From Nemertoderma westbladi (lineage: Eukaryota > Xenacoelomorpha > Nemertodermatida > Nemertodermatidae): a stretch of DNA of 31,418 nucleotides. A program made the translations under genes and the position numbers. Below, piece after piece: positions 1 to 10,280 of this stretch (positions are counted from its first letter, which is position 1; every line of letters starts with the position of its first letter). The DNA lies in assembly GCA_032718475.1 (NCBI GenBank), contig JAUCBJ010005167.1, positions 1 to 31,418 of the forward strand. The letters are read 5' to 3'. The notes under the pieces were generated by a model. The model was not told the DNA's origin, searched no databases, and was given only the letters and a program-made list of their open reading frames with translations.

Positions 1-862
1 TCATGTCATCAGAGAATGACACTATATTTCAGGTCCATGTTGTACTAGACCACATGCTGCGTCTTTGTGTAGAGTTCATCTGCAATTCTACAGGCATCCG
101 CTAGAGGGCCAAATGTCTGAAAGTGAAAAACCTTCTACAATTTTGTATTATTGTTTTTTATCCATTCGACCTGATTCCTGGCACATTTTTTTATACTTCA
201 GAGTTTTTGTGAGGGCTAAACCCGTCTGCAGTTACCTCATCTGGACTAGGGGAAAAAATTGATCAGCAGGAAATATTCTCATACGTTGTTTATGACCCTT
301 TTGAATTGATACTTAATATAAATTTATCTCACGTGCTGCGCGAAGGCCCCACTTTGTATATGTAATCGGGATGAATGTGATGTTATGTGTGAATTACGTT
401 TGCCATCAAACTAAATCATCGCATCCCCAGCCCCTAAGTCAAGTACAATAACTATTTGAAGGTAAATAAAATATCCATGCTACGTTTGCGTGAATTCCCC
501 CCACCCAACCTACAAACAGTTCCAAGCTTAAATGCTTGATTAGTGAAGCACTGCGCACTTGTTAGTGGTTATCTATTCAACCACAACCGAACCTTTATTA
601 AACTCCCTGATCGACCGATAAGCATGGGTGCATCATTCTTAAAGTAAACCAAAACTACACAGCATTATATTTTTATATCGAATCCATTTACTTTGTGTCC
701 TCTTCCCCGGTACCATAGATATGGCTGATCCAAAACCAAACATTCGGCCGAGGCCGGAGGCGACCCGAAGGCTCCTCTTTCGATAGCTGCTACATATAAT
801 CCTATGCTATATGATTTCTTCTTTATAGTTGTCATTTTAAATTTTAAACGTTACGTTCGTTC

Positions 863-885
863 AGGACTGTACTAAGTACAGTCCT
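863..885. repeat. Perfect 10-bp hairpin
   Basis: AGGACTGTAC, a 3-nt loop TAA, then GTACAGTCCT: two perfectly complementary 10-bp arms. No flanking element or gene gives it a role. It could be a relic of a palindromic insertion or chance in AT-rich DNA. Confidence 0.6.
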
Positions 886-1149
886 TGTACTCAAAATAAA
901 ACGTATATGTTTCAATATTTACAGTAATATATATCATTACAAAGATGATTTAGACAACATCTCAAAAATAGCAAATATAAAATGAAAAATATCGCAAAAA
1001 TAGCATATTTTTGATGAATTTTCCTTTGCATGACCCCCCCCAAGCGGAAACACGAAGTGAACATTGCGAGTGTAAGTCTGATTGCTAGTTGTAACCTGAT
1101 TACAAGGTGGTGTGCAGTGCGAAAGTATAATTATTCCCCGTTATGGTTT

Positions 1150-1157
1150 AAATTGCT
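1150..1157. repeat. Left target-site duplication of the 3.6-kb element
   Basis: AAATTGCT directly precedes the left terminal inverted repeat; its partner AAATTGCG follows the right one at 4783-4790. Seven of eight bases are identical. Confidence 0.75.
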
Positions 1158-1233
1158 GGCCCATGTGAACTTTCCCAGAGTGCCAAGGAAAGTCGAAATA
1201 AAATGGGTCAACATTTGTTTAAAGGGGTGGGTA

Positions 1234-1790
1234 GGTGGGTCGCTTGGTCGGTCGGTCGGTTGGTCGGTCGGTCGGTGGGAAGGTGGGATGGTAGGAAGGT
1301 GGGAGGGGGGGGGGGGGAGGTGGGATGGAAGGAAGGTGGGGAGATGGGAAGGTGGGTGGGAAGGTTGGGATGTAGGAAGATGGGAATGTGGGAAGATGGA
1401 AATGTGGGAAGATGGGAATGTGGGAAGATGGGAATGTGGGGAGGTGGGTGGGAATGTGGGAAGATGGGAATGTGGGAAGATGGGAATGTGGGAAGGTGGG
1501 TGGGAATGTAGGAAGGTGAGAATGTGGAAGGTGGATGGGAATGTGGGAAGGTGGGAATGCGGGAAGGTCGATGGGAATTTGGGAAGATGGGAATGTGGGA
1601 AGGTGGGTGGGAATGTAGGAAGATGGGAATGTGGGAAGATGGATGGAAATGTGGGAAGATGGGAATGCGGGAAGGTGGATGGGAATTTGGGAAGGTGAGT
1701 GGGAATGTAGGAAGATGGGAACATGGGAAGGTGGATGGGAATGTGGGTGGGAATGTAGGAAGGCGGAATGTAGGAAGATGGGAATGACGT
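1234..1790. repeat. G-rich minisatellite, left arm of the 3.6-kb element
   Basis: It starts with GGTC/GGTT tetranucleotides (1234-1275), passes a G tract near 1310, then becomes imperfect repeats of GGGAATGTGGGAAGATG and GGGAAGGTGGGT types. Runs of three G separated by 1-5 bases recur throughout, giving dense G-quadruplex potential on the + strand. Open frames on both strands here are by-products of a stop-poor repeat and are not genes. Confidence 0.9.
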
Positions 1791-1794
1791 TATT

Positions 1795-2755
1795 TTTACC
1801 TGCCAAAAGTGGGAAAGGAGCAGGTTACAGAGGCGGGCTTTTCTAACCAAAACAATAAACGGTATTGTTACCAATTGAGGGAGATGAGATGGTTAAAGAG
1901 GCGGGCTTTTCTAACCAAAACATAAACGATATTGTTACCAATTGAGGGAAAGGTGCAGGTTACAAGGACGCTCTTTCTAACCAAAACAATAAACGGTGTT
2001 GTTACCAATTGAGGGAAAGGAGCAGGTTACAGAGGCGGGCTTTTCTAACCAAAACAATAAACGATATTGTTACCAATTGAGGGAAAGGAGCAGGTTACAG
2101 AGGCGGGCTTTTCTAACCAAAACAATAAACGATATTGTTACCAATTGAGGGAGAGGCGATTGTTAAAAAGGCGGGCTTTTCTAACCAAAACAATAAACGA
2201 TATTGTTACCAATTGAGGGAGGGGAGATGATTAAAGAGGCGGGCTTTTCTAAACAAAACAATAATCGATATTGTTACCAATTGAGGGAAAGGAGCAGGTT
2301 ACAGGGACGCTCTTTCTAACCAAAACAATAAACGATGTTGTTACCAACTGAGGGAAAGGAGCAGGTTACAGGGACGCTCGTTCTAACCAAAACAATAAAC
2401 GATATTGTTACCAATTGAGGGAAAGGAGCAGGTTACAGAGGCGGGCGTTTCTAAACGAAACAATTACTCTATGTTGTTACCAATTGAAGGAAAGGAGTAG
2501 TTTACAGAGGCGGCTTTTCGAAACAAAACAATAAACGTTGTTTTTACCTACAAATTGAGAGAAAGGAGCAGGTCACAGCAGCGGGCATTTATAACCAAAA
2601 CATTAAACGTTGTTGTGTTGTTATCTACCAATTTAAGGAAAGGAGTAGGTTACAGAGGCGGGCTTTTCTAAACAAAACAATAAACGTTGTTTTTACCTAC
2701 CAATTGAGGAAAAGGAGCAGGTTACAGCAACGGGCTTTTCTATCCAAACAATATA
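1795..2755 (+). repeat. 68-bp tandem array, about 14 units
   Basis: The unit contains CTAACCAAAACAATAAACG, then ATTGTTACCAATTGAGGG, then AAAGGAGCAGGTTACAGAGG and GCGGGCTTTT. Adjacent copies at 2045 and 2113 are 68 bp apart. Units diverge more toward 2450-2755. The array sits between the two inverted minisatellite arms, as the loop of the large inverted repeat. The unit matches the core of the MITE copies at 6593-6813, 11186-11345 and 13938-14105 and of the element at 14356-14686. Confidence 0.9.
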
Positions 2756-2767
2756 CATTGTTATTCA

Positions 2768-4665
2768 CATCTTCCCACATTCCCATCAACCTTCCCACCT
2801 TCCTACAATCCCATGAACCTTCCCATCTTCCCACCCAGCCACCATCCCACATTCCCACCCACCTCCCCACATTCCCATCATCCTACATTCCCACCCACCT
2901 TCCCACATTCCCATCCACCTTCCCATCTTCCTACATTGCCATCCACCTTCCCACATTCTCATCCATCTTCCCACATTCCCATCCACCTTCCCACATTCCT
3001 ATCTTCCAACATTCCTATCCACTTTCCCACATTCCCATCTTCCCACATTCCCATCAACCTTCCCACCTTCCTACAATCCCATGAACCTTCCCATCTTCCC
3101 ACCCAGCCACCATCCCACATTCCCACCCACCTCCCCACATTCCCATCATCCTACATTCCCATCCACCTTCCCACATTCCCATCCACCTTCCCATCTTCCT
3201 ACATTGCCACCCACCTTCCCACATTCTCATCCATCTTACCATCTTCCCACATTCCCATCCACCTTCCCACATTCCCATCTTCCAACATTCCTATCCACTT
3301 TCCCACATTCCCATCTTCCTCATTCCCACCCACCTTCCCACATTCCCATCCGCCTTCCATCTCCCAAATTCCCATCCACCTTCCCACATTCCCATCTTCC
3401 TACATTCCCATCCTTCCCACATTCTCATCTTCCCACATTCCCATCCACCTTCCCATCTTCCTACATTCCCATCTTCCCACATTCCCATCCACCTTCCCAT
3501 CTCCCCAAATTCCCATCCACCTTCCCACATTCCCATCTTCCTACATTCTCATCTTCCCACATTCCCATCCACCTTCCCATCTTCCTACATTCCCATCTTC
3601 CCATCATTCCCATCCACCTTCCAATCTTCCCACATTCCCATCCAACTTCCCACATTTCCATCTTCCTCATTCCCTCCCACCTTTCCATCTTCCCACATTC
3701 CCATCCACCTTCCCAAATTCTCATCTTCACACATTCCCATCGTCCCACATTCTCACCCACCTTCCCATCTTCCTACATTCCCATCCACCTCCCCACATTC
3801 TGATCTCCCCACATTCCCATCCACCTTCCCAAATTCCCATCCACCTTCCCACATTCCCATCCCTTCCCACATTCCCATCCACCTTCCCACATTTCCATCT
3901 TCCTACATTCCCATCCACCTTCCCACATTCCCATCTTCCACATTCCCGCATTCCTCATTCCCAGCCACCTTCCCACATTCCCATCCACCTTCCCACATTC
4001 CCATCTTCCTACATTCCCATCCACCTTCCTATCTTCCCACATTCACATCTTCCTACATTCCCACACACCTTCCCACATTCCCATCCACCTTCCCATATTC
4101 CCACATTCCCATCCACCTTCCCACATTCCCATCTTCCTACATTCCCATCCACCTTCCTATCTTCCCATATTCCCATCTTCCTACATTCCCACCACCTTCC
4201 CACATTCCCATCAACCTTCCCATATTCTCACATTCCCATCTTCCTACATTCCCATCCACCTTCCCACATTCCCATCTTCCCACATTCCCATCCCTTCCCA
4301 CATTCCCATCTTCCCACATTCCCATCTTCCCACATTCCCATATTCCTCATTCCCACCCACCTTGCCACATTCCCATCTACCTTCCCACATTCCCATCTTC
4401 CTTCATTCCCATCCACCTTCCCACATTCCCATCTTCCCACATTCCCATCTTCCCACATTCCCATCTTCCTACATTCCCACACACCTTCCCACATTCCCGT
4501 CCACCTTCCCATATTCCCACATTCCCATCCACCTTCCCACATTCCCATCCACATTCCCACGCTCCCACATTCCCATCCACTTTCCCATCTTCCTTCATTC
4601 CCATCCACCTTTCCACATTCCCATCTTCCCACATTCCCACATTCCCATCTTCCTTTCCCAGACTG
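2768..4665. repeat. C-rich minisatellite, right arm of the 3.6-kb element
   Basis: Imperfect repeats of CTTCCCACATTCCCATC and CCACCTTCCCA, the reverse complement of the 1276-1790 array, about 1.9 kb against 0.5 kb for the left arm. An internal direct duplication is visible: the segment holding CCTACAATCCCATGAACC occurs at about 2802 and again 268 bp later. The long His/Pro/Ser-rich open frame (2813-4813) is only the translated repeat. Confidence 0.9.
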
Positions 4666-4782
4666 TTTGGGAAGATGGTCGAAAATACGAAAGTTGCCTA
4701 ATGATAGTGAATGGGCCAAATTCCTTTTCGATGTGCTTTTTTTTCGCTGGGAATGGGAATCCTGGGAAACTTCACATGGGCG

Positions 4783-4790
4783 AAATTGCG
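4783..4790. repeat. Right target-site duplication of the 3.6-kb element
   Basis: AAATTGCG follows the right terminal inverted repeat and matches 1150-1157 at seven of eight bases. Confidence 0.75.
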
Positions 4791-5129
4791 GGGCTGTATC
4801 GCCTGAGGTTTGAGACGGGGACAATTAATGATTGATGCAAACTGTTTGTATTTGGAAGAGCATATACATGTCATACAAGCATGTAATTTATGTCTATGTG
4901 TTTATCGTTTAATTAATAAATTAGAGGATGTCTTAACGATTTTATTCTTATTCTAAAATTGTTAAAGAATTTCGAATTTCTTCACTTTCATAAACTTTTG
5001 AATTCTTATTTTCGCTGTCAAACAATTTAGAAATTTTGCTGGAAATGTATTTTTCTCCTACGCCTCCCCGCTCCCTGAATTCTGGTCATACTATTTTCAG
5101 GTATTTTTTTACATTCGGGGGGTTAATGC
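4791..5129. other. AT-rich spacer, nothing recognised
   Basis: No splice-consistent exon, long open frame or repeat was recognised here. Confidence 0.6.
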
Positions 5130-5202
5130 AAGGGATTGTTTGGGCCCCTACAACCAATAGCTTGCAGGCCCGGCACTCTACCAACTGAGCTACCCCGCTT
5201 TC
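5130..5202 (-). repeat. tRNA-like relic (tRNA pseudogene or SINE head)
   Basis: Read on the - strand, the segment starts GCGGGG and contains TAGCTCAGTTGGTAGAG, a near-perfect tRNA D-arm/A-box (5176-5192). A CTGCAAG anticodon-loop-like string follows, then a degenerate B-box region (GGGCCCAAACAATCCC). The T-arm is too divergent and the anticodon stem pairs poorly, so a working tRNA is unlikely. It is a tRNA pseudogene or the head of a tRNA-derived SINE; no clear SINE body or tail was identified. Confidence 0.6.
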
Positions 5203-6592
5203 CCATGTGACTGATACATAATTTACAACAGTGGGTGATTGAATCTTTTCGGCGCAGGTGGTAATATTGGTGTATAGGAAATGGTTTATGAAACGTATGG
5301 TAACAAAATAGCAAACTGAAGTAATCTGATACCAACAGTGACAATCGATTTGAGGAACTGTATTTCAGATAGCTAGTGGATCGATGGGATGGGTTGGTTA
5401 TTTCCCAAAACTGAAATTATATACCGCATGGCTATATGGTACTGTAGTTTGACCGTTTAGCCCTCCGATCAGCTAGTTTTGAGAACGCCAAAAGACCGAA
5501 GAAAATTAAACAAGTTGGTTTATATCTGGAGATGAGAGTGGTGGATCTAGCCATATTCTCTCAAAAGAAAATATCCCAGTCCTAAGTTGCATTGTAGGCA
5601 CCAACTGATGCACACCAGCACTGATTAACTGAGTGTGTGTCTACTGACAGGTATTGAGAATTTATCGATGAAAACAATTCGAATGGCACTGTTTTGTGAC
5701 CTTTTTTCGTTTCAATATCAACCTTACAGTAAGTAGTAATATTATTCACTACGATGATGAATTAAACTCAATGAATAATGTCTGAAGTCGTTGCTATGGA
5801 TGCTCTACTTTGCATAAAGTCTTTCAACATCATGATAGCTGAGTGATTCTTAGACACCAAACACCTTTAGTTTGTATACTACGTAAGATTTCTTAAGGAA
5901 TATATGGACTAATCTATGGAATTAACAAATGTCTAGACATACATTTTACTATTAAAATAAAATAAATAGCCCTACCCCGCTTCATTTTTGTGTTTTGATG
6001 AGTCATGTGGCCGATAATGTGACATTTATTTTTTGGTGTAAAAATATGAGCTAATTGTAATATAAGTATAAATGCAAACTTTAAACTCAATAATAAGATA
6101 ATAATACAATTTAATTTGACACCATTGATATTGTAATTAAAACTAAGATGAATATTGAACAGTTCTAATCAATATGTTTTCGTACTGTTTCATTAAGTAA
6201 TGTGAACGCAAATGAAAGCATTGGATACCACGGAAAATCCAGTAATAGGTTTCCAAGTTTAGATCATCAGATGTAATATATCGTCTAAAGTAATTTAACA
6301 ATTGATTTAATTATCTCTTACAAAGATGATTTAATATTTTTATTTCCTTTTTAAATTAATAATAGGGCGATGATCTTACCATTGATTTATTCGGCGACTC
6401 ATTTCTAATATGGGCTCATTATTGTCTGTGTTTGTCATCAACTCTGTGCAGCATAACACGTTCGTGGGGCCATCGCGCAGGACGAGGCTCAGTTATCATA
6501 TACAGATTAAAATTGAGCCATTCTATCCCGAAATTGGTACTTAAGAAATTTAAATTAATAATTAAGAAGTTTAACCAAACCGCCCAGATAGG
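5203..6592. other. AT-rich spacer, nothing recognised
   Basis: About 1.4 kb with no convincing coding region. Short open frames near 5123-5344 (-) and 6419-6617 (both strands) overlap repeats or show no domain. Confidence 0.6.
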
Positions 6593-6813
6593 GGCGGAAA
6601 CTGGACGCAAAAATTAATCCCTCTCCAGGGGAAATTCGACGCAAATAACAGATGATTACTCTCAAAAATAAAACTGTAACCTGTTCTATTGTGTTTTGTT
6701 TATTTTGGTTATAATAACGTGCCACTGAAACCTGCCCCTTTCCCTAAATTGATAATTTAACATTGAGGCCGGATATTAATTCGCCAAGGCGGGTTTTTCG
6801 TCGAGTTTCCGCC
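6593..6813 (-). mobile_element. MITE copy with 15-bp terminal inverted repeats
   Basis: The left end GGCGGAAACTGGACG (6593-6607) matches the reverse complement of the right end (6799-6813, GGCGGAAACTCGACG) at 14 of 15 bases. The inside aligns well with 13938-14105, and in reverse with 11186-11345; shared strings include TGATTACTCTCAAAAATAAA and CCTTTCCCTAAATTGA. It also holds the module that is tandemly repeated at 1795-2755. No target-site duplication is clear and no protein is encoded. Orientation is given relative to the 68-bp array. Confidence 0.65.
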
Positions 6814-7231
6814 TTGTCTCAAACCGCCAATAAGAATAAATAAAAGAAGGGAGGAAAGTTTCCCCCTCGTTTCAACTGCCCTCTTAATCTGCACCACCCC
6901 AACCGCAAAGGAGCATAGAGAATTAATTAAAGGCAGAGAGGCATTAACAGGAAATTGTGTTTTAAAAGTAATATATTTTTAGGTGTGGAGGCAACCCAAT
7001 TTGTAAAATTTATTAAAACTTACCTTATGCCGATAGTATTGATACTAAAATATTAATTTATCATGTCGATGCCTCAACGAAATTATTTAGCTAATTATTA
7101 TAAAGAATCAGGTCATGATTAAGTACTCGGCCAATCATTTTGCAAGACAAAGCAAGCTGGCTTATTAGTTACACTAGTAGTGCCATCCTCATGTCCTATA
7201 GATGTAATTACCCGTTGCCAAGTATATGGGG
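6814..7231. other. Spacer, nothing recognised
   Basis: AT-rich sequence between the MITE and the LINE fragment. No exon or repeat could be supported. Confidence 0.55.
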
Positions 7232-7752
7232 GGTAAGGGAAAGGCATGGGCAGCCTTGAATGGGCTTTCCAGGATTTGGAAGTCACCGAGAATTAATCGG
7301 AACTTAAGGTCCGATTATTTAGAGCAGCAGTAGTTCCAGTACTCCTCCATGGGAGTCCATGCTGGGCTCTAACTGCTGAGGACACCAAAACTCTGGATGG
7401 CACATTCACAAGAATGCTACGCCGGGTTCATTGTGTCAAGTACAATGCACACATCTCCAACCAGACACTATATAACATTGGAGGTGTCTCATTGGTTCCC
7501 CCAAGCTTGACACTAGAACAAAATCGCCTCCGCTTGGCAGGACATTGCTTTCGCCGTGAGGACCAGCCAGTGCATAATCTTGTACTTTGGCAGCCTCATG
7601 GAGTGAATAAGCATGGTGGACAGCCCATGACTTTCTTGAGACGCATCTTAAAGGAGACTGGCCTTGAAGATGCGGATGATCTAGCAAATGTCATGGGCGA
7701 TAGGGAGTTGTGGCGGTGCAATTTTGTCGATAAGCCGGCACAGCATTCTTAA
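7232..7752 (+). pseudogene. LINE reverse transcriptase C-terminal fragment, frameshifted
   Basis: Two frames join into the tail of a non-LTR retrotransposon polyprotein. The first (from about 7232) reads GKAWAALNGLSRIWKS up to about 7305. The second reads KVRLFRAAVVPVLLHGSPCW, then RMLRRVHCV, NRLRLAGHCFRREDQ, LVLWQPHG and GDRELWR, ending at 7752. The arrangement (AW-x-ALN-x-L-x-x-IWKS, then RLFRA..VLL.G...W, then LAGHC, LW.P, DR..WR) is typical of the post-RT tail of LINEs in marine invertebrates. A frameshift near 7305 and the lack of the catalytic RT core make it a dead 5'-truncated copy. The clade is not assigned. A shorter relative of 7432-7480 occurs at 27838-27888. Confidence 0.85.
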
Positions 7753-8538
7753 AAATGCAGCTGCAATGCAGCATGCCGATCCTAGTAGTAGAGATGATAG
7801 GACTGGTTCCCCCCATCTAATAGGAGGCAATATCAAGATGAATGCCAAGGAATGATGGAGCTGCAAGTTTAGAGTGATGGAATGCATTTTAACTTAAGTA
7901 CGTTTAGATCAATTACAAACACATTTCTTAAAGCACATCTCTTGAACTAAGTAAAAACTATAATGGAATGGGGTATGGGGATTACAGTTGTATCTTTAAG
8001 TATAATTGTTTAAATCTTAGACTAGAAAATAATTAATATCCTTTAAGAGACAGGTTGAAATTGCTGTTTTTACAATAATTAACTTTAACTAATTAACTGC
8101 TTTTATCTTAGAATCTCGAAGGAAAATTGGAAAATTTCTAAACTTTTGCCAGACTACATGTGTACCAAGTTTGGATAGATTTCATTAACATTTTGCTTTT
8201 AACAGTTATTAACGTTTAAACACCGATTGAGTTAGTGGTACCTGTATGCTAAGCTCGCTTACTTTCGTCGCTCGCCCCACATTCTGCTACCATTCAAGGA
8301 TCTGAGTTCTGAGTATTTCTGAGAATGAAGTAGCTTTCCGTTTACATAACAAAACTAAGCCTACGTCAAATCGACTTGATATTCCAATTAATTAGAAATA
8401 AGTATTAAGTTAGGAGATTTGGGAATAGTTTGATTTAAATTAATTATTATTTCTAAAAGATTGGACTAGGTACACAAAAACATAAACATAAATATCGGGA
8501 ATATAAACAACTCGCGTCCTTATAAGGTTATTTTAACT
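7753..8538. other. Spacer, probable LINE 3' tail then nothing recognised
   Basis: The first ~120 bp may be the 3' end of the LINE fragment. The rest is AT-rich with no exon or clear repeat. Confidence 0.5.
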
Positions 8539-8850
8539 GGCCCAGAGTGCCCGGAAAGCCAAAAATGGTCAATGTTTGTTTTACGGTGAGGGACTGTGGA
8601 TGGGTGGGTGGGAAGATGTGAATGTAGGAAGATGGGAGTGGACATTATCTTCCCACATTCCCATTTTCTTACATTCCCTCCCACTTTCCCACCTTTTAAC
8701 CCACATTCCCATATCCCCACATTCCCATATTTCACATTCCCACCCACCTTTCCACCCACTTTCGTACCTTCCCATAGCGGTACCCACCCACCGCCCGTCA
8801 GACCGACTAACTCACCGATAAACCGACCGATCACCAGACCGATATCTCGT
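8539..8850. mobile_element. Damaged relative of the 3.6-kb minisatellite element
   Basis: The left end reads GGCCCAGAGTGCCCGGAAAG and continues with a GGTCAATGTTTGTTT-like string, matching 1158-1215 except that 14 bp between two CCCA repeats are missing. Inside are a short G-rich tract (8596-8640) and its C-rich inverted partner (8648-8800), then a GACCGA-type stretch that mirrors the GGTC repeats of the larger element. The right terminal repeat was not found, so its end is approximate. Much of the TIR is lost, so it is probably immobile. Confidence 0.65.
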
Positions 8851-10016
8851 TACGTAAATGATTGTATCTAAGGTTGTTTATTCATTCTCTTGTCCCTCTT
8901 GTAAGGGGGGATACTCTATGTTGGACACATTATCCAACACTTGTGTGAACGCGTTAGGTATGTACCGACGGGACCAAAGACGGTAGCGAACAGGGCAAGA
9001 CTGAGCACAACCACATCATGAAGCTGCCTTTACGTTGACTGACTTCTGGCGTGAACTGTTTAAACATTTAAAAGTAATGCACGACACCCACTTCGGCCTG
9101 TTTTGCAAAAGCTTAGAATGTTTTATATACGCACATGCAAGCAGAGACGTGATTGGCGCAAGTTTGTGGTGCTGCTTCCACGTGGTTAGTTACTTTGTTT
9201 CTCTACCCGTTCTTTATCTCTTTGTATTTCTCTCTCGCGTCATTTCCTGGCTGAGCCTCTTGAGAAAGCCTTCAGCCTTCGGCCTACGGGGCGAATCCTA
9301 CTCAGGGCGAACCCTATATCAGTTTACTGAGTCTATAGGACCAGTTGCTTTTTGGTAGTATTTTTTACAGTGTAGTCCAGTACATATCTACTGGTACGTG
9401 TAATTTTTTTACTGTAAAGTAATTGAATAATTAAATAAATATTCATTAGTATGAACGACCAAAGTAGGCGAATTACAATGGAATAATAAGTAGATAGTAT
9501 TAAACTATTATAAACTTTGGCATATCAAATGAAGCTTTAAAATTCGGGGTCGGTCTTCTTTGTTGTTAGTGGTTAGTATTAAACTCATGACCTACTGTAC
9601 TATGGTAGGTCATATTAAACTATAATAAACTGTTGTTGCGAAATGCTGACAGGTTTTTATCATTCATTCATTTATTATTTGTTATCTCATTCGCATCGCG
9701 ATCACAGCCTGTAAAATGTGACGACTATCTTATAGCGGGAGCTGAGCTGGCTGTCAGCTCTTGTTAACCTTATAATGGACCAGAATCTCTAAGGACTCAA
9801 TTGAACCTGCACTTCAATTTGTTCAATATGATGTTTCTGACAACTCTCCCTACCTAGGACTTGCTTCCTACACATCAACTTATACTGTAGTACTGTACAT
9901 ACAGTACCGGTACTAAACTATCAGCCTGCATTACACTAATTAGATAACCAAACTGTATTAGACAACCTGCTGAAACCCGATTCTAACTTCCTTTTATTTC
10001 CTACTTTCTTTTACAG
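8851..10016. other. Spacer upstream of the first visible exon
   Basis: No exon could be joined by phase to 10017. An open frame at 9035-9358 is hydrophobic in the middle but matches no family I recognise and has no supporting splice sites. A 9-bp inverted repeat (ATGACCTAC at 9587-9595, GTAGGTCAT at 9605-9613) is present. The last ~20 bases are pyrimidine-rich and end in the acceptor TTACAG. Confidence 0.5.
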
Positions 10017-10134
10017 AAGTCGCTTTGAATGAGAAATTACGCAGTTTAAACAAAGTCAGCGAGTGCCCTTGTCAACCTGGATACTGCCATTATGCCAACG
10101 GATTCGATGTCGTTATTGTTATTTTAAACCGCGT
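10017..10134 (+). CDS. Exon 1 (first visible): Cys-rich extracellular segment
   Basis: Acceptor TTACAG at 10011-10016, donor GTAAGT at 10135-10140, a near-consensus pair. Only the frame skipping two bases is open; it reads VALNEKLRSLNK, then SECPCQPGYCHYANG and FDVVIVILNR. Three cysteines within eight residues (CPCQPGYC) suggest a small disulfide module, possibly the end of an EGF-like or similar domain. The exon ends two bases into a codon completed by exon 2 as Val. It starts after one base of a codon from an unseen upstream exon. Confidence 0.75.
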
Positions 10135-10280
10135 GTAAGTTAACTATTATCATCTTATCTGTCATAAATAATCTTAAAGGGTCAGTTTAAAAAGTCTATA
10201 TCGCGGAATAGAGAAATACAGAATATATTATCTGAAAAACGAGACATGGGTTGGGGTTAACAGTTATTACTATAAATTAA

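Larger units (their letters stand above)
1..1157. other. Intergenic or intronic DNA, no gene recognised
   Basis: AT-rich sequence with no convincing exon. The short open frame near the start (65-262) has no recognisable domain and ordinary chance length. The only structure noted is the hairpin at 863-885, listed separately. Upstream exons of the gene at 10017-28934 could lie here, but none could be tied in by phase or splice sites. Confidence 0.6.
1158..4782. mobile_element. 3.6-kb non-autonomous TIR transposon with inverted minisatellite arms
   Basis: The left end reads GGCCCATGTGAACTTTCCCAG; the right end, reverse-complemented, reads CGCCCATGTGAAGTTTCCCAG, so about 19 of 21 terminal bases match as an inverted repeat. 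Eight bases outside the left end (AAATTGCT, 1150-1157) recur outside the right end as AAATTGCG (4783-4790), a near-perfect target-site duplication. The inside consists of a G-rich minisatellite (1234-1790), about 14 copies of a 68-bp unit (1795-2755) and the C-rich complement of the first minisatellite (2768-4665). No transposase is encoded, so it is non-autonomous. Eight-bp duplications fit hAT or Merlin superfamilies; the GG-type end leans to Merlin, but this is not settled. Relatives lie at 14356-14686 and 8539-8850. Confidence 0.8.

Noticed and set aside
1030-1874. Overlapping open frames on both strands of the G-rich repeat
   Set aside because: Stop-poor repeat sequence, not genes.
2813-4813. 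666-codon open frame rich in His, Pro, Ser
   Set aside because: It is the translated C-rich minisatellite; overlapping frames on both strands are open for the same reason, and no unique domain is present.
7170-7236. Possible small exon ending before GGGTAAGG
   Set aside because: Weak acceptor, tiny size, next to a LINE fragment and no phase link to exon 1.
8225-8310. Faint tRNA-like A-box and B-box pair
   Set aside because: Both boxes deviate at key bases and no cloverleaf can be drawn.
9035-9358. 107-codon frame with a hydrophobic stretch
   Set aside because: No domain, no phase-matched splice sites to exon 1, and a length reachable by chance.
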